A stretch of DNA of 64,000 bases from Calliphora vicina (GCF_958450345.1 NC_088783.1:89662395-89726394), one strand, 5' to 3'; counted from the first letter of the stretch, positions 42,583-55,134 are shown. Numbers and translations: made by a program. Notes: generated by a model not told the origin, from the sequence alone.

Positions 42583-44217
42583 TGTACATTTTGAAAAAAC
42601 AAAACTATTTGAAAAAGTAAACTTTTTTAATACGCGTATAACTAAATTCAGTAAATAGTGCTATTATAAATGTCATTAATAAAATTAAAAACAATCCTTA
42701 ATTATAAATTAAGAAATAAAAATCACTGAATATGCATTTTTAATTTACCGTTTTTAGAATTAGCAAATTTGAGACTAATACATATACCCTGTACATTATT
42801 TAAAAAAAAAATATATTTCCAATAAATAACTTTTATAATTATTACCATTTATTTTCCAATAGAAAATTGGATAAATTAAGTGAATTATCTCAAGAATATT
42901 CCAAAAATAGTATTATGATTTGTATAAAATCGTCGAACGAATTATATATAAATTAGGCTTATATGGAAGTAAAAGGAGTCCTTATCTTTAAGGTTAAATT
43001 TAGCATACAATGAAACACCTTAATTCTAGAGAAAACTGAAAATGTGTGAGACATTTTAATCAATATTTTAGATAAAATGTAATTTTTAATATTCAGGATA
43101 TATGGCAGGTAGGCAAGTCCTTCATCCGATTTTGCTGAAAATTTGTATTTTATTTAGCAATGCAAAAGTGTATTAGTGTACCAAATTTCATATCTCTACG
43201 AAAGCTCCTTCTACTTTTGTCCATTCGTTATATGGGGACAAAGCACTGTGCGGCGTGGGAACTCAACCCGCATACACAATACCCATGGTTCGTTACAACA
43301 AAACCTATCTCACCTACACTTTCAAAATAAACAACAAAAATAAAAACTACCATGATGATTTTCTACTCCGAACATCGATTATATGGGTTAGATGTCATAC
43401 CCATTTCAGCGTTGCCCTCCCTACCATAGTCATTCATATCTGAAGACCCCTTTCATTTATGTGCCAACTACTCACCATAACATTAATACTTCACCATTTC
43501 GTACCACTATCCTGTAACTAAAAACAAAACTTTAGAAACACATATTGTTTTCAAAACATTTATTACAATAAAATTACTAAAAACTAAACAAAACATATAA
43601 CTTAATCTAAATTGTCTGTTTCATATTCTATCTTATATACTAAAAAAAATCAATATCCGGAAAAATGTTAATTATTAATGTATATAAACGAATTTGAATT
43701 TTGTAATTATATCTACTTTAATCGATAGGTTATTAACCACTTATTATATTTCCTCTTGTCTTGCTTATTTGGTTTAAAAATTCTGTCTTTCTTATTTTTT
43801 TATATTTTTAATTTCTTTCTTCAAGATTCGATTTTTCTTTCTTTCTTTCTGAAACAATGAATATTCGGTCATACCGATAAAACTTTAATATCATTGAATC
43901 TATTTAATCATTTATTTACTATCAAATTTCCTTAACCTTAATAATACTTAACACTAACATTAAACACAATAAAATTAAATAAAACTTATACTAACAAATA
44001 TCTTAAACTCTATACATGATTTCACCTAAAAAAAAGTAACAACTAAATTCAATATTGTATGTATTTATTTATTCAATGTAATGTACTCCCTTTCAACTAT
44101 TTCGTTTTAATCTTATATCTATCAATTCCTAAAGGAGCTCCCTGAAGAATTTTATCTTTTGTATTTGTCTATTTGTTTCTTTACTATATTTTTACTAATT
44201 TAGTTGTAACCTTTTAC
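42583..44217. other. AT-rich interval without a recognised gene
   Basis: 43090-43260 resembles a dispersed repeat (GGATATATGGCAGGTAGG, TCGTTATATGGGG) also hinted at 11.8-11.95 kb. CCATGGTTCGTTACA at 43282-43296 resembles the end of the element 2 LTR, but nothing around it aligns. The frame 43255-43443 has no recognised domain. Confidence 0.45.
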
Positions 44218-44221
44218 ATAT

Positions 44222-44820
44222 TGTTACGAAATTGTACTTGAATTCAAATATAACGATTTTAAGGGCTGATTTAAAAGTAGCATAATGCTTTCAAATAACA
44301 GTGCTGTAATGGCATACTGTAACATGTCTGTGGGCATTGTTAAATAAAAGCTTTCGGTTGATTTGATCGTAAGTTGGCAACGCTGTATTCGAATATTCAG
44401 TTAAAGAACATTGTAGAAAGTACACTACAGATGGCGTATGATCTAGAATATTCGAACTTTGACAGTTAAAGAGCTTTCTAGATGGTAATGCAGTGTTATA
44501 AATAGTGGCAGAGGTTGCAGTCGTGAGAGAGTTGATCAGAGACGCTTTTCGAAGAAACATCATCTAAGTGCCTTAAAGTGTGTTGTGTTTGTTTCAAGTA
44601 AATTCGTGTACATTATAAATTTTGTCTGTAATTCTGAGAATTTATAAACGCGTATAAAAAACATTGTGTGGCTATTTAATTCTGTTGTTGTTGTACATTT
44701 TAAAGAAATAAAGAGTTGTTACAATTATTAAACTACTAAACGGCTTTTATTTGCAATCAAAAGTATCCGGTTTATTTATAGGAAATAAACCAAACGTTTT
44801 GAAAAGGTTAAAACGTAACA
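44222..44820 (+). repeat. Solo LTR, family 1, complete
   Basis: TGTTACG...CGTAACA, 599 bp, flanked by a perfect 4-bp duplication ATAT (44218-44221 and 44821-44824). It has a TATAAATA box at 44497-44504 and an AATAAAGAG polyadenylation-type signal near 44707. No internal sequence. It gives the full-length reference for the LTRs at 1552 and 10793. Confidence 0.94.
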
Positions 44821-44883
44821 ATATAATACTTTAACAACATTAAACTTATTATACTATCAATTTTAAATAACATACATACATAC

Positions 44884-45631
44884 TAGGGTTCTATAGCTGA
44901 AACAAAAAGTCGACTTTTCGACTTTTTCCGTTTTTTAAAAAGTCGACTTTTCGAACTTTTGACTTTTTTCGTTTTTTAAAATGTCGACTTTTCGAACTTT
45001 CGACTTTTGGTAATTTATAAAAGTCGACTTTTCGAACTTTCGACTTTTTAGTTAAATCGACTTTTTTCGACTTTTCGACTTTTTTAGACTATTTTCGACT
45101 TTTTTAGACTATTTTCAACTTTTTACCATTTCTTGTAATAAATACATAGTTTCTACATTTATTGATGCGCCTTTTGTAATGTTTAGCAATAAAAATGAAA
45201 TTTATCAAGGCGATAATAGTTAGAAGAATGTTGTAAGAATTTTGTGTAGAAAAAAGTTTTATTTTATAAACATTTATTTATTATTTAGCATATATTAGCA
45301 TACACTACAAAAAATGCAAGTGTACCAAATTGCAATAGTTTTAGTATAATGTTGCAATTAAATATTTTTTTTAACATTCTAAAAAGTCGACTTATATCGA
45401 CTATTCGACTTTTTTCGACTTTTATCGACTATTTTCGACTTTTATCGAATATTCGACTTTTATCGACTTTTATAGACTATTTTCGACTTTTATCGACTTT
45501 TTTCGATTTTTGAGATAACATAATCGATTGTTCGACTTTTTTCCGACCAAAAAGTCGATTTCGACTTTTCGACTTTTTTCAGCAAAAAGTCGATTGTTCG
45601 AACAATCGAACAATCGACTTATAGAACCCTA
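44884..45631 (+). mobile_element. hAT-type GTCGAC foldback MITE, copy 1
   Basis: It runs TAGGGTTCTATA...TATAGAACCCTA, with a perfect 8-bp duplication ATACATAC (44876-44883 and 45632-45639). Both arms are filled with repeated TCGACTTTT and AAAGTCGACTTTT palindromes around a ~230-bp AT-rich centre. No transposase. The ends and the 8-bp duplication place it with hAT. Confidence 0.9.
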
Positions 45632-45639
45632 ATACATAC

Positions 45640-45846
45640 TACTACACATAATCTATACTAACTTATGCTACCCTATTGTTTTGTTTTGTTATTTCGTCTA
45701 ATTTGGCTTGACTATTATCATATAAGACAATTATTGGTTTATAACTTAGATTCCTAGTGGATCCTGAGACTCTTTATTTAGACTATAGTTGGCATTCCAT
45801 ACCTTAATTTATTTATGATGTTGCCACTGTATTAATAGGCCTACAC
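45640..45846. other. Spacer between two MITEs
   Basis: About 200 bp of unique-looking DNA. CACGGTGTT recurs at 45844-45852 and 46564-46572. No gene recognised. Confidence 0.5.
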
Positions 45847-45854
45847 GGTGTTAC

Positions 45855-46543
45855 TAGGGTTCTATAGCTGAAACAAAAAGTCGACTTTTCGACCTTTCGA
45901 CTTTTTCCGTTTTTTAAAAAGTCGACTTTTCGGACTTTCGACTTTTTTCGTTTTTTAAAAAGTCGACTCTTCGAACTTTCGACTTTTTTCGTTTTTTAAA
46001 AAGTCGACTTTTCGAACTTTCGACTTTTTAGTTAAATCGACTTTTCGACTTTTTTAGACTATTTTCGACTTTCCGACTATTTTCGACTTTTTGCCATTTC
46101 TTGTTAAAAATATATAGTTTCTACATTTATTGATGCGCCTTTTGTAATGTTTAGCAATAAAAATGAAATTTATCAAGGCGATAATAGTTAGAAGAATGTT
46201 GTGTAGAAAAAAGCTTTAATTTATAAACATTTATTTATTATTTATATTAGCATATACTACAAAAAATGCAAGTGTACGAAATTGCAATAGTTTTAGTATA
46301 ATGTTGCAATTAAATTTTTTTTTTTAACAATCTAAAAAGTCGACTTTTATCGACTATTCGACTTTTATCGACTATTCGACTTTTTTTGACTTTTATCGAC
46401 TATTTTCGACTTTTATCGACTATTCGACTTTTGAGATAACATAATCGATTGTTCGACTTTTTTCCGACCAAAAAGTCGATTTCGACTTTTCGACTTTTTC
46501 AGCAAAAAGTCGATTGTTCGAACAATCGACTTATAGAACCCTA
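45855..46543 (+). mobile_element. hAT-type GTCGAC foldback MITE, copy 2
   Basis: Same family and orientation as copy 1, with a perfect 8-bp duplication GGTGTTAC (45847-45854 and 46544-46551). Copies 1 and 2 share the centre (TTCTACATTTATTGATGCGCC, split in use) and differ in the number of TCGACTTTT units. Confidence 0.92.
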
Positions 46544-46551
46544 GGTGTTAC

Positions 46552-47183
46552 CTTCTGTTGCATACACGGTGTTGCTTCTGGTGTTATGACTGTTGTTTCC
46601 AATATTTTAAATCACCAGTTGGCCTTTATTTTGGGGATCTTAGGATTTATCTTCCTTCAGTTTTTTTATCCACTGGCAATCTTCTTCGCGTCCATAAATT
46701 TAATTCTTCGGATCGTCTGATTATTTTAAGGTGTTTGGAACATTTGATCCTTCCTTTAATTTCCTTCATTCGAAACTGTTTTCTTATGTTCTTTTTTATT
46801 TTCTTATATTCTGTTGTTCATAGTGTCTTTATTGCTAGCCAAATTCAAACTAAACTTCTTTTAACTTTCTTCAATATCCTCTGCCTAAATGTAACGTTCA
46901 AAACTAAAAACTATATATAAAAAAAACATAACGTACATAAAACAACATGGACTTGTACACAATCGTGTCAATGTACTTTTGGCCTTAGCCTTGAAAAAAT
47001 TTTTATTTTTGTAATTTGTAAGAGAAATTTTCAATCAAAATTTGTTAATCTTTCTCTTACTTCAGATTTAGTCTGGCATCTTTTCAAGCTTTGGTACCAC
47101 TAATATTATACATACAACTCTGTACTACATACAATCCACATTTTATTTTTGACATTTCAGCATAAACAAAACACGCATTGGAC
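46552..47183. other. Spacer, no recognised gene
   Basis: The overlapping open frames 46514-46720 and 46558-46920 start in or just past MITE copy 2, are hydrophobic by composition and match nothing I know. TTTCTCTTACTTCAG at 47051-47065 resembles a splice acceptor on +, but no exon is recognised. Confidence 0.4.
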
Positions 47184-47191
47184 TTTTATAG

Positions 47192-47804
47192 TAGGGTTCT
47201 ATAAGTCGATTGTTCGAACAATCGACTTTTTGCTGAAAAAAGTCGAAAAGTCGAAATCGACTTTTTGGTCGGAAAAAAGTCGAACAATCGATTATGTTAT
47301 CTCAAAAGTCGAATAGTCGATAAAAGTCGAATAGTCGATAAAAGTCGAAAATAGTCGATAAAAGTCGAATAGTCGATAAAAGTCGACTTTTTAGATTGTT
47401 AAAAAAAAATTTAATTGCAACATTATACTAAAACTATTGCAATTTGGTACACTTGCATTTTTTGTAGTATATGCTAATATAGATAATAAATAAATGTTTA
47501 TAAATTAAAGCTTTTTTCTACGCAACATTCTTCTAACTATTATCGCCTTGATAAATTTAATTTTTATTGCTAAACATTACAAAAGGCGCATCAATAAATG
47601 TAGAAACTATGTATATTTTACAAGAAATGGTAAAAAGTTGAAAATAGTTGGAAAGTCGAAAATAGTCTAAAAAAGTCGATTTAATTAAAAAGTCGAAAGT
47701 TCGAAAAGTCGACTTTTATAAATTACCAAAAGTCGAAAGTTCGAAAAAAAAACGGAAAAAGTCGAAACGAAAAGTCGACTTTTTGTTTCAGCTATATAAC
47801 CCTA
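47192..47804 (-). mobile_element. hAT-type GTCGAC foldback MITE, copy 3
   Basis: The same family in the opposite orientation, with a perfect 8-bp duplication TTTTATAG (47184-47191 and 47805-47812). The right end has decayed slightly (TATATAACCCTA). Three independent target duplications prove three separate insertions. Confidence 0.92.
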
Positions 47805-48074
47805 TTTTATAGTAAATAATTTATTTTTCATTAACATTTAATTTAAATCAACACACAAAAAAAAACAAACAATACAAAATACATCCAACTATATAAAACA
47901 TCAAGAACAACGAACATTAAAGAAAAATTTTTTTTTTTTTTTCATCATTTATTTATTGTATCTTCATTATTTAATGAACTAACAATAAGTGGTTCAAATC
48001 TTATATCTAATATTATTATTTAATTAGTCCAGCCAGTGCCGGACGAAAAAATTTTGTGTTCATGGTTGTTTTGG

Positions 48075-48741
48075 TTAAATTGGCATTCTTCCTTCTAGAT
48101 TAGGTCTGCTGTGTCCCTCCTTCTTAATCGAGTGTGGCCACGGTTATCTAATATGTTGCGGGCCAGCGGGTTTGGGTGAACTTCAAGTTTTTTAAATATT
48201 TTTGTACGTTTTTCGAGATTTCAGTTTTTACAATGGGCACGTTTAGATCTTTGTGTATATTCGCGTTTTTGATATACCAGGGGGCAACTGTGATCATTCT
48301 TAGAAACTTGTTTTGGCGTCTTTGGATCTTTTCTACATTTGACGCTGAGGCCGTGCCCCATAACTGTATGCCATAACACCATATCGGTTTTATGATCATG
48401 TTATAAAGTAGAAGTAGAATCTAAACTAAGCGTGGAGTTTCTGCCAATAAGCCAATTAATTTGAATTGATTTCAATTTCATTTGAGTCAACTTTGCATCT
48501 ATATGACTTTTCCATGTAAGGCCACGATCGAGATGTATTCCGAGGTATTTCACTTCCGATTGTTGAATTATTGTTTGGTTATTGATATGAATAGGGGGAC
48601 ATGATTCTCTACGCAATGTAAATGTAATGTGTGTACATTTTTGCTCGTTGACTTTAATTTTCCATTGTTTTAACCATTTTTCTAATTCAAATATGTGGTT
48701 TTGTAAGTAACGAGACGCTTCTTGAGGGTTTTCATGAATGC
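48075..48741 (-). pseudogene. Jockey LINE 2 RT C-terminal region
   Basis: The RT catalytic box TFADDTAIL lies at about 48770-48740 in a different frame from the palm frame (49620-48742). Frames 48616-48401 (HINNQTIIQQSEVKYLGIHLDRGL split in use, thumb) and 48399-48148 (MIIKPIWCYGIQLWG, HKDLNVPIVKTEI) carry the thumb and C-terminus. A small duplication near 48402 separates these two. A typical Jockey RT tail follows to about 48075 (GHTRLRRRDTADL). Confidence 0.85.
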
Positions 48742-49620
48742 TTAGAATAGCAGTATCATCAGCAAATGTTGATGTATGAGTGCGATTGTTGTTGGCATAT
48801 CAGACGAATACATCAAATATAAAAAAGGTCCCAGGATACTGCCTTGGGGGACTCCAGCTTCAATGGGTTGTGCAGCACTTAAAAAGTTTCCCTCTTTAAC
48901 CTTAAATGTTCGACCAGTTAAATAGCTTTCCAACAGCTTATGTGTGTTTGCCGGTAAATTTTGACTCAATTTGTGTATTAATCCAGCATGCCATACCTTA
49001 TCAAACGCTTGAGAGATGTCGATGAAGAGTGCAGAACAGTATTTCTTTTCTTCAAACGCTTTTCTCACCATATTGACAAGTCTATGGGTTTGTTCGATAG
49101 TACTGTGTTTTCTTCTAAATCCAAATTGATGATTCGGAATGCAATTGTTTTCAGTTAACATCGGGTACAACTTGTTCATAAGTATCTTCTCAAATAGCTT
49201 TGATATATTAGACAATAGGCTGATAGGTCTGTATGATTCTACTTTTGTGTGATCTTTTCCCGGCTTGGGTATCATGGCAACCAGTGAAACCTTCCATTCT
49301 GGAGGATAATATTCAAGTCGTAATATAGCATTAAAAATAAAAAGAATTATTTTTATTGCTATCCGGGGTAGCTCCATAAGCATCTTGTTGCTGATCTTGT
49401 CCATACCAGGCGCTTTCTTGGGATTTAAATCAGCAATAGCATTTTCGATCTCTCGAATCTCAAAACGTAGGGGTACGGCTGCTCCAAAATAGGGTGCAAC
49501 AGGTGGCAACTCAATTGCTTCGTTTGATGTGTTCGGTGTAAATACTTTTTTTAAATGATTAACAAACAGATTCCCTTTTTCAGTATCATTTCTTGCCCAA
49601 CCACCACTTGAATTTCGCAA
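48742..49620 (-). pseudogene. Jockey LINE 2 RT N-terminus and palm
   Basis: Frame of 292 residues: LNPKKAPGMDKISNKML, IPKPGKDHTKVESYRPISLL, NHQFGFRRKHSTIEQTHR, DISQAFDKVWH (motif A Asp) and EAGVPQGSILGPFLYLMY. The last ~15 residues are out of frame, just before FADD. A lesion near 49620-49684 separates it from the endonuclease frame. Confidence 0.9.
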
Positions 49621-49683
49621 GGGGGACTTACATATAACGGGTCTTTTAAGATTTTTTGTTGCTCGCCATAATGAGTAATCCGA

Positions 49684-50751
49684 TTACGGGGTTGCGTCCA
49701 GGCTTTCTAAATATTTATTCAATGATTCCATTTTTCGAAATTCCAAGAGCTTTTTAAGTCTTTTTATACAATCTTTAAGCTTCGATTTTAGTTGGGGGGA
49801 TCTGTGCAATTGCCACTCTCTTCGAAATCTTCTTTTTTCATTTAAGAGCCGTTCGACATCTGCAGAATTAATTCTATTATATCTGAATTGTCGGGGGGTT
49901 TGGGTAGCATGTTGAGCAGCCATTCTGAGATTTTTATCGAAATTGATAAGAGAGTGATCGATGTTTTCTGGTGTTCTTAGCGGTATGTTTTCCGAGCAAT
50001 GTGTACTGAGGTATTTTTTATATTTGAGCCAATTTATTCTTGTGCCTGCCATCGCTAAATTACCAGTCGGGGATACAATTTCTAGGGGGCTCAATAAAGT
50101 AATAATAGTGGGTGAGTGATCTGAAGATAGTTCCAGCGAGGATTCAATTTGAATCATTTCTCTAGGGATATTTTTCATCACGCTAAAATCAATAACATCC
50201 GGTATTTTTCGTGGGTCAGTAGGCCAGTAAGTAGGTTGGCCGCTCGAAAGCACATGCAAACCCATTTTAGAAATTGAGTCGAACAAAACACGACCTTTAG
50301 GGGTAATCAGTCGTGATCCCCAGAATGTGTGCTTAGCATTATAATCACCAGCAGCCAGGAAACGGGGGCCTAGTGATTTAAAAAATCTATTATATTGACT
50401 TTCTGTAATTGAGAATCTTGGGGGTGAGTATATCGATGAAATCACTAAGTTTCGATGAAAATCTTCAAGACAGATTGTAGTAGCTTGAAGATAATCTTCG
50501 CAAAAATCACACATTAAGTAGTGTTTTATTCGAGCTTTTATTAAAATTGCCGAGCCTCCGCATGCTCTACCTCTGGGATCTTTGGTGTCATATATTACAT
50601 ATCCATTTATTCGAAAGGAACTTCTGGACGTCAAATGAGTTTCAGAAACCAGCATTACATCAATTTGTTGGTTTCTTAAAAAATATTCGAGTTCGTTTTT
50701 GTGTTGGCGTATGCCGTTTGCATTCCAAAAACATATTCTTAGGCAGTTCAT
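49684..50751 (-). pseudogene. Jockey LINE 2 endonuclease
   Basis: The likely start is the ATG at 50751 (MNCLRICFWNANGIRQHKNE, with N of the active site), 36 bp inside the longer open frame. Then DVMLVSETHL (catalytic Glu), a GGSAILIK patch, AAGDYNAKHTFWGSRL (D/N pair) and SSDHSPTIITL (catalytic SDH). All main residues of an apurinic/apyrimidinic-type endonuclease, which nicks the target for priming, are present. The C-terminal linker is basic and rich in Arg/Lys. The frame stops at 49684, before the RT. Confidence 0.92.
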
Positions 50752-50791
50752 GGTCAAACAAGTTTTAAACAAATAATAATTCAACATAATA

Positions 50792-52218
50792 TAAACAACT
50801 AAAACAAAACCTGCAATAAACCAAACAAAATTAAAACATCATACACTCTCGGCCACGTACATGACACAGCGGTGAGACACCAAACAAGAATTGCTTTTGG
50901 ACTACCTCAACAAATTATAGTGTAGTAAAAACAAACTATTAAAATTAACTATAAATATGTTGATACAACAAGTTTCTTGTGAATAACAAAAAAATTAAAA
51001 CTAACAAAAAAATCTAATTAAGGGCAAGAATATGATATTTATCTAACCTAAATTTGTCGATATAGGATACCAAGAATCGTATGTTTTATTTAAATTGCAA
51101 TATGCCTTCACGCACTCTATAAAGTTTACCTTTAGTATTAACCTAAAGGAGCTCTCTTAGGTTATAAAAGTCCCTCGAAATAAACAAATTCTTTTATAAA
51201 AACTTTACAATAGCCAAATTTTATATGCTGCAAAAAGTAAAAATCTATTTATAAAAAATCTACTATCCTTTATTATTACCCTTAGTACAAAAGAAAATCT
51301 TAAAAACTAATAATTTTCTTGTCTAAAAAAAATTTTAAAATAACATTTAAAATTTTATAAGGTACTTCTCTGTCAGGGGAGATATGGCCAGTAGACAAAA
51401 TTACAACTTTTTCCTGGGACTTTATTCTCAATCTCCAGCTAAGAATTGTTTTTATAATTAAATAAAAGTCTATTAACTATTTATTAATGCCGTGCTACCT
51501 ACTTTTTCAAATGTCAGTTTTCCTCTTATATTAAATATGATAAAAATTGTTCACCAACGTAATTAATTGTTCACCAATGTAAGATTTTTCGTATTTGTTT
51601 GATTGTTCCTTATGTAACTCTATTTTAAGAATGGCGCTTGTGGTCACATTGACATATAATCAAACCTTCTAAAATTTCCAACATTTTCCCTTGCAGAAAC
51701 TACAATTAATTTTCCTGACATTTCGAAACTAAAACAAGAATGGTCGTCATAATATAACGATAATTATGAATGAATTTTCCTGACAAATACATCTCTGCTA
51801 TTATAAATAAGTTTAGTTTGGCAATACCTCCTTCTATGTTTTTCATTAATCTATTACAAAAATTTACTATTATACCATTCACAATAATATGATCCCAAAC
51901 AGCTGATCGAAATCTACTTTTATTTTTTTTACATCAAACAAACAACTAATTTTATAAAAAACAAACAAGAACTATAATAAAACAAAATAAAAACAAATAA
52001 ATTAAAAAACACATAGAACAGAAACAAACATAAAAATATTACACATTTAAACAAAACAGGAAAAATATAAATCTCAGCAGAACCCAAGCCACGGTGCATG
52101 AAAAAAAAATTTGATGAGAGGCTGACAGAGCAGGAGCACAATTTGCCTTTGGACTACTCAGGTCACCCATCTATTTAACATGTAAGCCTCCCTTCAACAA
52201 GCAAGCCATCAACCCACC
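50792..52218. other. AT-rich interval upstream of Jockey LINE 2
   Basis: No open gene. ATTGCTTTTGGACTACCTCA (50890-50909) and TTTGCCTTTGGACTACTCAG (52142-52161) look like two copies of one sequence about 1.25 kb apart, perhaps LINE 5' sequence or a target-related repeat. 51900-52080 is A-rich. Confidence 0.45.
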
Positions 52219-52399
52219 TCAACTAACAGGGAACCTAAAAAGACACCGCAACAAAGAGTGGTACACATATTTTTGTTGTCGATTTAACAGTAGAACGTTT
52301 ATTCGAACTGATTCCCTGAAAGCATCGCAATTCTTGATTAAATGAGTCGTGCATCGGATAATACCTTGTTCGACATCATCATGCACATGCCTGAAGAAA
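52219..52399 (-). CDS. Possible host exon (hypothetical)
   Basis: On minus, a pyrimidine tract and acceptor (TTTTTTTCTTCAG) ends at about 52394. It precedes an open stretch reading HVHDDVEQGIIRCTTHLIKN and CDAFRESVRINVLLLNRQQ down to a stop at 52219. The composition is more balanced and less low-complexity than the surrounding DNA, and the frame resembles no transposon protein I know. A second acceptor-like site (TTTTTCTTTCAG) lies near 52530, before another short open stretch. I cannot name the protein. It could be an exon of a real gene, a gene fragment carried by a transposon, or chance. Confidence 0.25.
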
Positions 52400-52539
52400 A
52401 AAATATTGTTTTTATATTTTCTATATAAAATATTGTAATTGTATTTGCTGGACCGATTTGGACTATCTTTGGTTTTTAAATGTTCGTCATAGTCCAATGT
52501 TCGTAGTATTCCAATTCAAATTTTTACTGAAAGAAAAAT

Positions 52540-53460
52540 TAAAATTACAGAATATGTAACCAAAGACAGTAAAATGGCTGAGTTAGTGCGGAGAATTCCA
52601 ACGATAAGTGTGTTCGCGTACTTTCCAGTAAAAATTATCCAGTAACTTTAATTTAGAGCGTAAAAATACATTAACTCTCAATCTAAAAAAATATACAAAA
52701 AGTACGCGAACAACAATTTGTAACAATAAGTTGTATTTTATTATAAATCAATTTAAAACGTTTGCTTTGTGATATTTTACTTCTTTTCTTTGCAAGACTT
52801 GTAAATTGTGTTAATTTTAATTTTTTTTGTTTTGTTTACATTTACAATTTGTTTTAAACATACTTTTCATGTTGATATTTTTTACTGGACAAAAAATGAA
52901 GGGTGTGAGTTAAATACGTCCCACATTTATGTTAAATACGTTCCAAACACTATTAAACTAGTTTTTTGTTTTTTTATTTATTTATTATGTGTTTCTCTCT
53001 GGACACTTTTTAGACATAAATTTAGATATGTATAATAATACACTAAATGGATAGAATTGGTAGGTATCATATGCGTGGCACGTTTTCTCCCGCACTGTGA
53101 CACTATTTCGATAAGAAAGCGATATCATATTCGATGAGTTTCAACTACAAGATGATACGTTTGGGACACTTTTTGGATAGTAATTGTTGGCAGGGTAGAC
53201 TTAGGTACTTTTTCACTAACACATGTATATTGTTAGGTACTGCTGTCAAAGAGTTGGAGTACTTGTTATACTTTGGTTGAAATAATTTGTTTAAATTAGT
53301 TACTTGTTTATATTTACTTTGTATTTATATGAATTACTTTAATTTAATATGTTTTGTTATTTATGTTTTTCTAAAAATTTTCTATTACAAATTTGTCAAT
53401 AAAATATTTGCATTCTTGAAATCAATTCCGTTAATAAAGGTCGTATTTTATTTGGCTCAA
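52540..53460. other. Interval with no recognised gene
   Basis: AT-rich DNA. CGAACAACAATTTG and GTGTTCGCGTACTTT (about 52610-52715) form a weak inverted pair around GTACGCGAAC. Frames 52808-53035 and 53287-53511 are hydrophobic and low-complexity and look spurious. Confidence 0.4.
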
Positions 53461-54199
53461 ATAGTAGGGTTGGTAAAAATGGGTATCTCCCAAACTATAA
53501 TAGATAATTGATTGATACGACGAGGTTTTTTGTAGTTACCGGTGAGGAGGTTCTATATGTGTGTTGAAATCGGAACACAAACGAAGAAATATGATTGTTT
53601 TAAAAATGTAACATACCCGAAATGTCCTACTTTAAGGACCCTTGGTCACGCCCCTGGTAGGCCCATGAGGTGCAAGTTCAAAATTTAAACTCGTCAACAC
53701 TTCCTCTTTGTGAATGAAATTTCATTCAAATCGGACTTACCGTTTAGAAGTTACATATTTATTTCCCTCCACCACCATAAGTGGTGAATGAGGGTATATA
53801 TAAGTTTGTCATTCCGTGTGTAACATTGAGAAATATTCATCTGAGACCCAACAAAGTATATATATTATTGATCCTTATGAAATTCTAAGTCGATTGAGCC
53901 ATGTCCGTCTGTCTGTCCGTCTGTGTAAAACACGCTCACGTCCAAAATACGCAAACAAACTTTGTAGAGTTGCAAGAAAAATGTTTATTATTGTCCTAAG
54001 CAGTTTGGTATTGAAAATCAGCGAAATCGATTCAGTGGAACCAAAGTTATGAATGAAAATGTAGGACAACCTAAAAAAAAATTGATAATTTTCACATATT
54101 TTTGGACATTTTTTGTAAATTTATTGCAGCTAATATCATAAAATTTTGCACTCGTTACTTTTGTGATAAAAGGAGTAACTCTGGTGAAAATTATAAGAA

Positions 54200-54943
54200 T
54201 AGGTCCATGATTTCTCCTAGTCCCCATACAAATTTCTTCCCGAAATATGGTTCTATGGTCTATAAATGCCTACAGAATAGGAATATCCACATGAAATTCA
54301 GCAAAAATAAGTTTCGTGGTAAAAGAAATTATATTCCAAAATTTTTCATGGATCGGCCCATATTTGACCATAGCCCCCATATAAAGTACACTTCCGAAAA
54401 TCTCTTAAATAAGCATAAATGTCTTATAAATATCGCTATCAAGTTGAAATTCGACATGAATAATCCCCATATATACCAAAATCGCTGAACCTAATTCTAT
54501 GATGATCGGCCGATAATTGGTTATAGCTCCCATATAAGGACCACTTCCGAAAAACACAATAACCTACATAAATATCTAAAAAATATCAATATCAAAACAA
54601 AATGTCACACACATCCATAGTTTATATTTAGAAATCATACTACTGGATTTTGTGAATATCGGTCCATATTTGACCACAGCTCCCATATAAGGTCCACTTC
54701 CAAAAATCAGTTAAGTACTCATAAATCTCTTATAAATACATTTATCATGCTAAAATTCGACAAAAGTTATACTCATATATATAGATATCACTGTACCAAA
54801 TTTTATGCAGATTGGCCGATAATTGGTCATAGCTCCCCTATAAGGCCCATTTCCGAAAAAAGATATTAACCTTAAAAAGTATTAAAAACATATCGATATC
54901 AAAATGAAATTACGCACAGATCCAGTAATTTGAATCCAGTAAT
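54200..54943. repeat. Degenerate ~150-bp tandem array, left part
   Basis: Monomers carry ATAGCTCCCATATAAGG followed by CCACTTCCGAAAA, at about 54370, 54521, 54675 and 54825, spaced about 150 bp. The array continues at 60503 beyond the LOA insertion. Confidence 0.85.
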
Positions 54944-55134
54944 AGGTTAGGTTAGGTTCCATGGGTAGCCACTCTTCAAGCAGCTCACTTGGGTCCATTC
55001 AAAACTGATCCCATTGTGATACCCAAGGGGTAAACATCTTGGTATTAATTATACGTCCGTTGTTTCCAGGCTAAACCAACCAGATTCTCTGATGAAAGAG
55101 TAGATTCGTCTAAGACTTATCCTTGATAGCTCAT

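Larger units (their letters stand above)
47928..50791 (-). mobile_element. Jockey-clade LINE 2, ORF2 nearly complete
   Basis: On minus: endonuclease and RT from 50751 down to about 48075, then a 3' UTR and a poly-A tail (15 T's on + at 47928-47942). It has three or more frameshifts. It differs in sequence from the Jockey copies at 2430-8446 and 63378-64000. Upstream DNA (50.8-52.2 kb) may include remains of ORF1 or the 5' UTR, but no ORF1 protein is recognisable and I did not find the target duplication. Confidence 0.87.

Noticed and set aside
43282..43296. CCATGGTTCGTTACA as another LTR end of element 2
   Set aside because: Only about 12 bases match and neither flank aligns with the LTR.
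46558..46920. 120-residue frame with hydrophobic stretches
   Set aside because: It overlaps another frame, is Phe/Leu/Ile-rich because of T-rich DNA, and starts beside a MITE.
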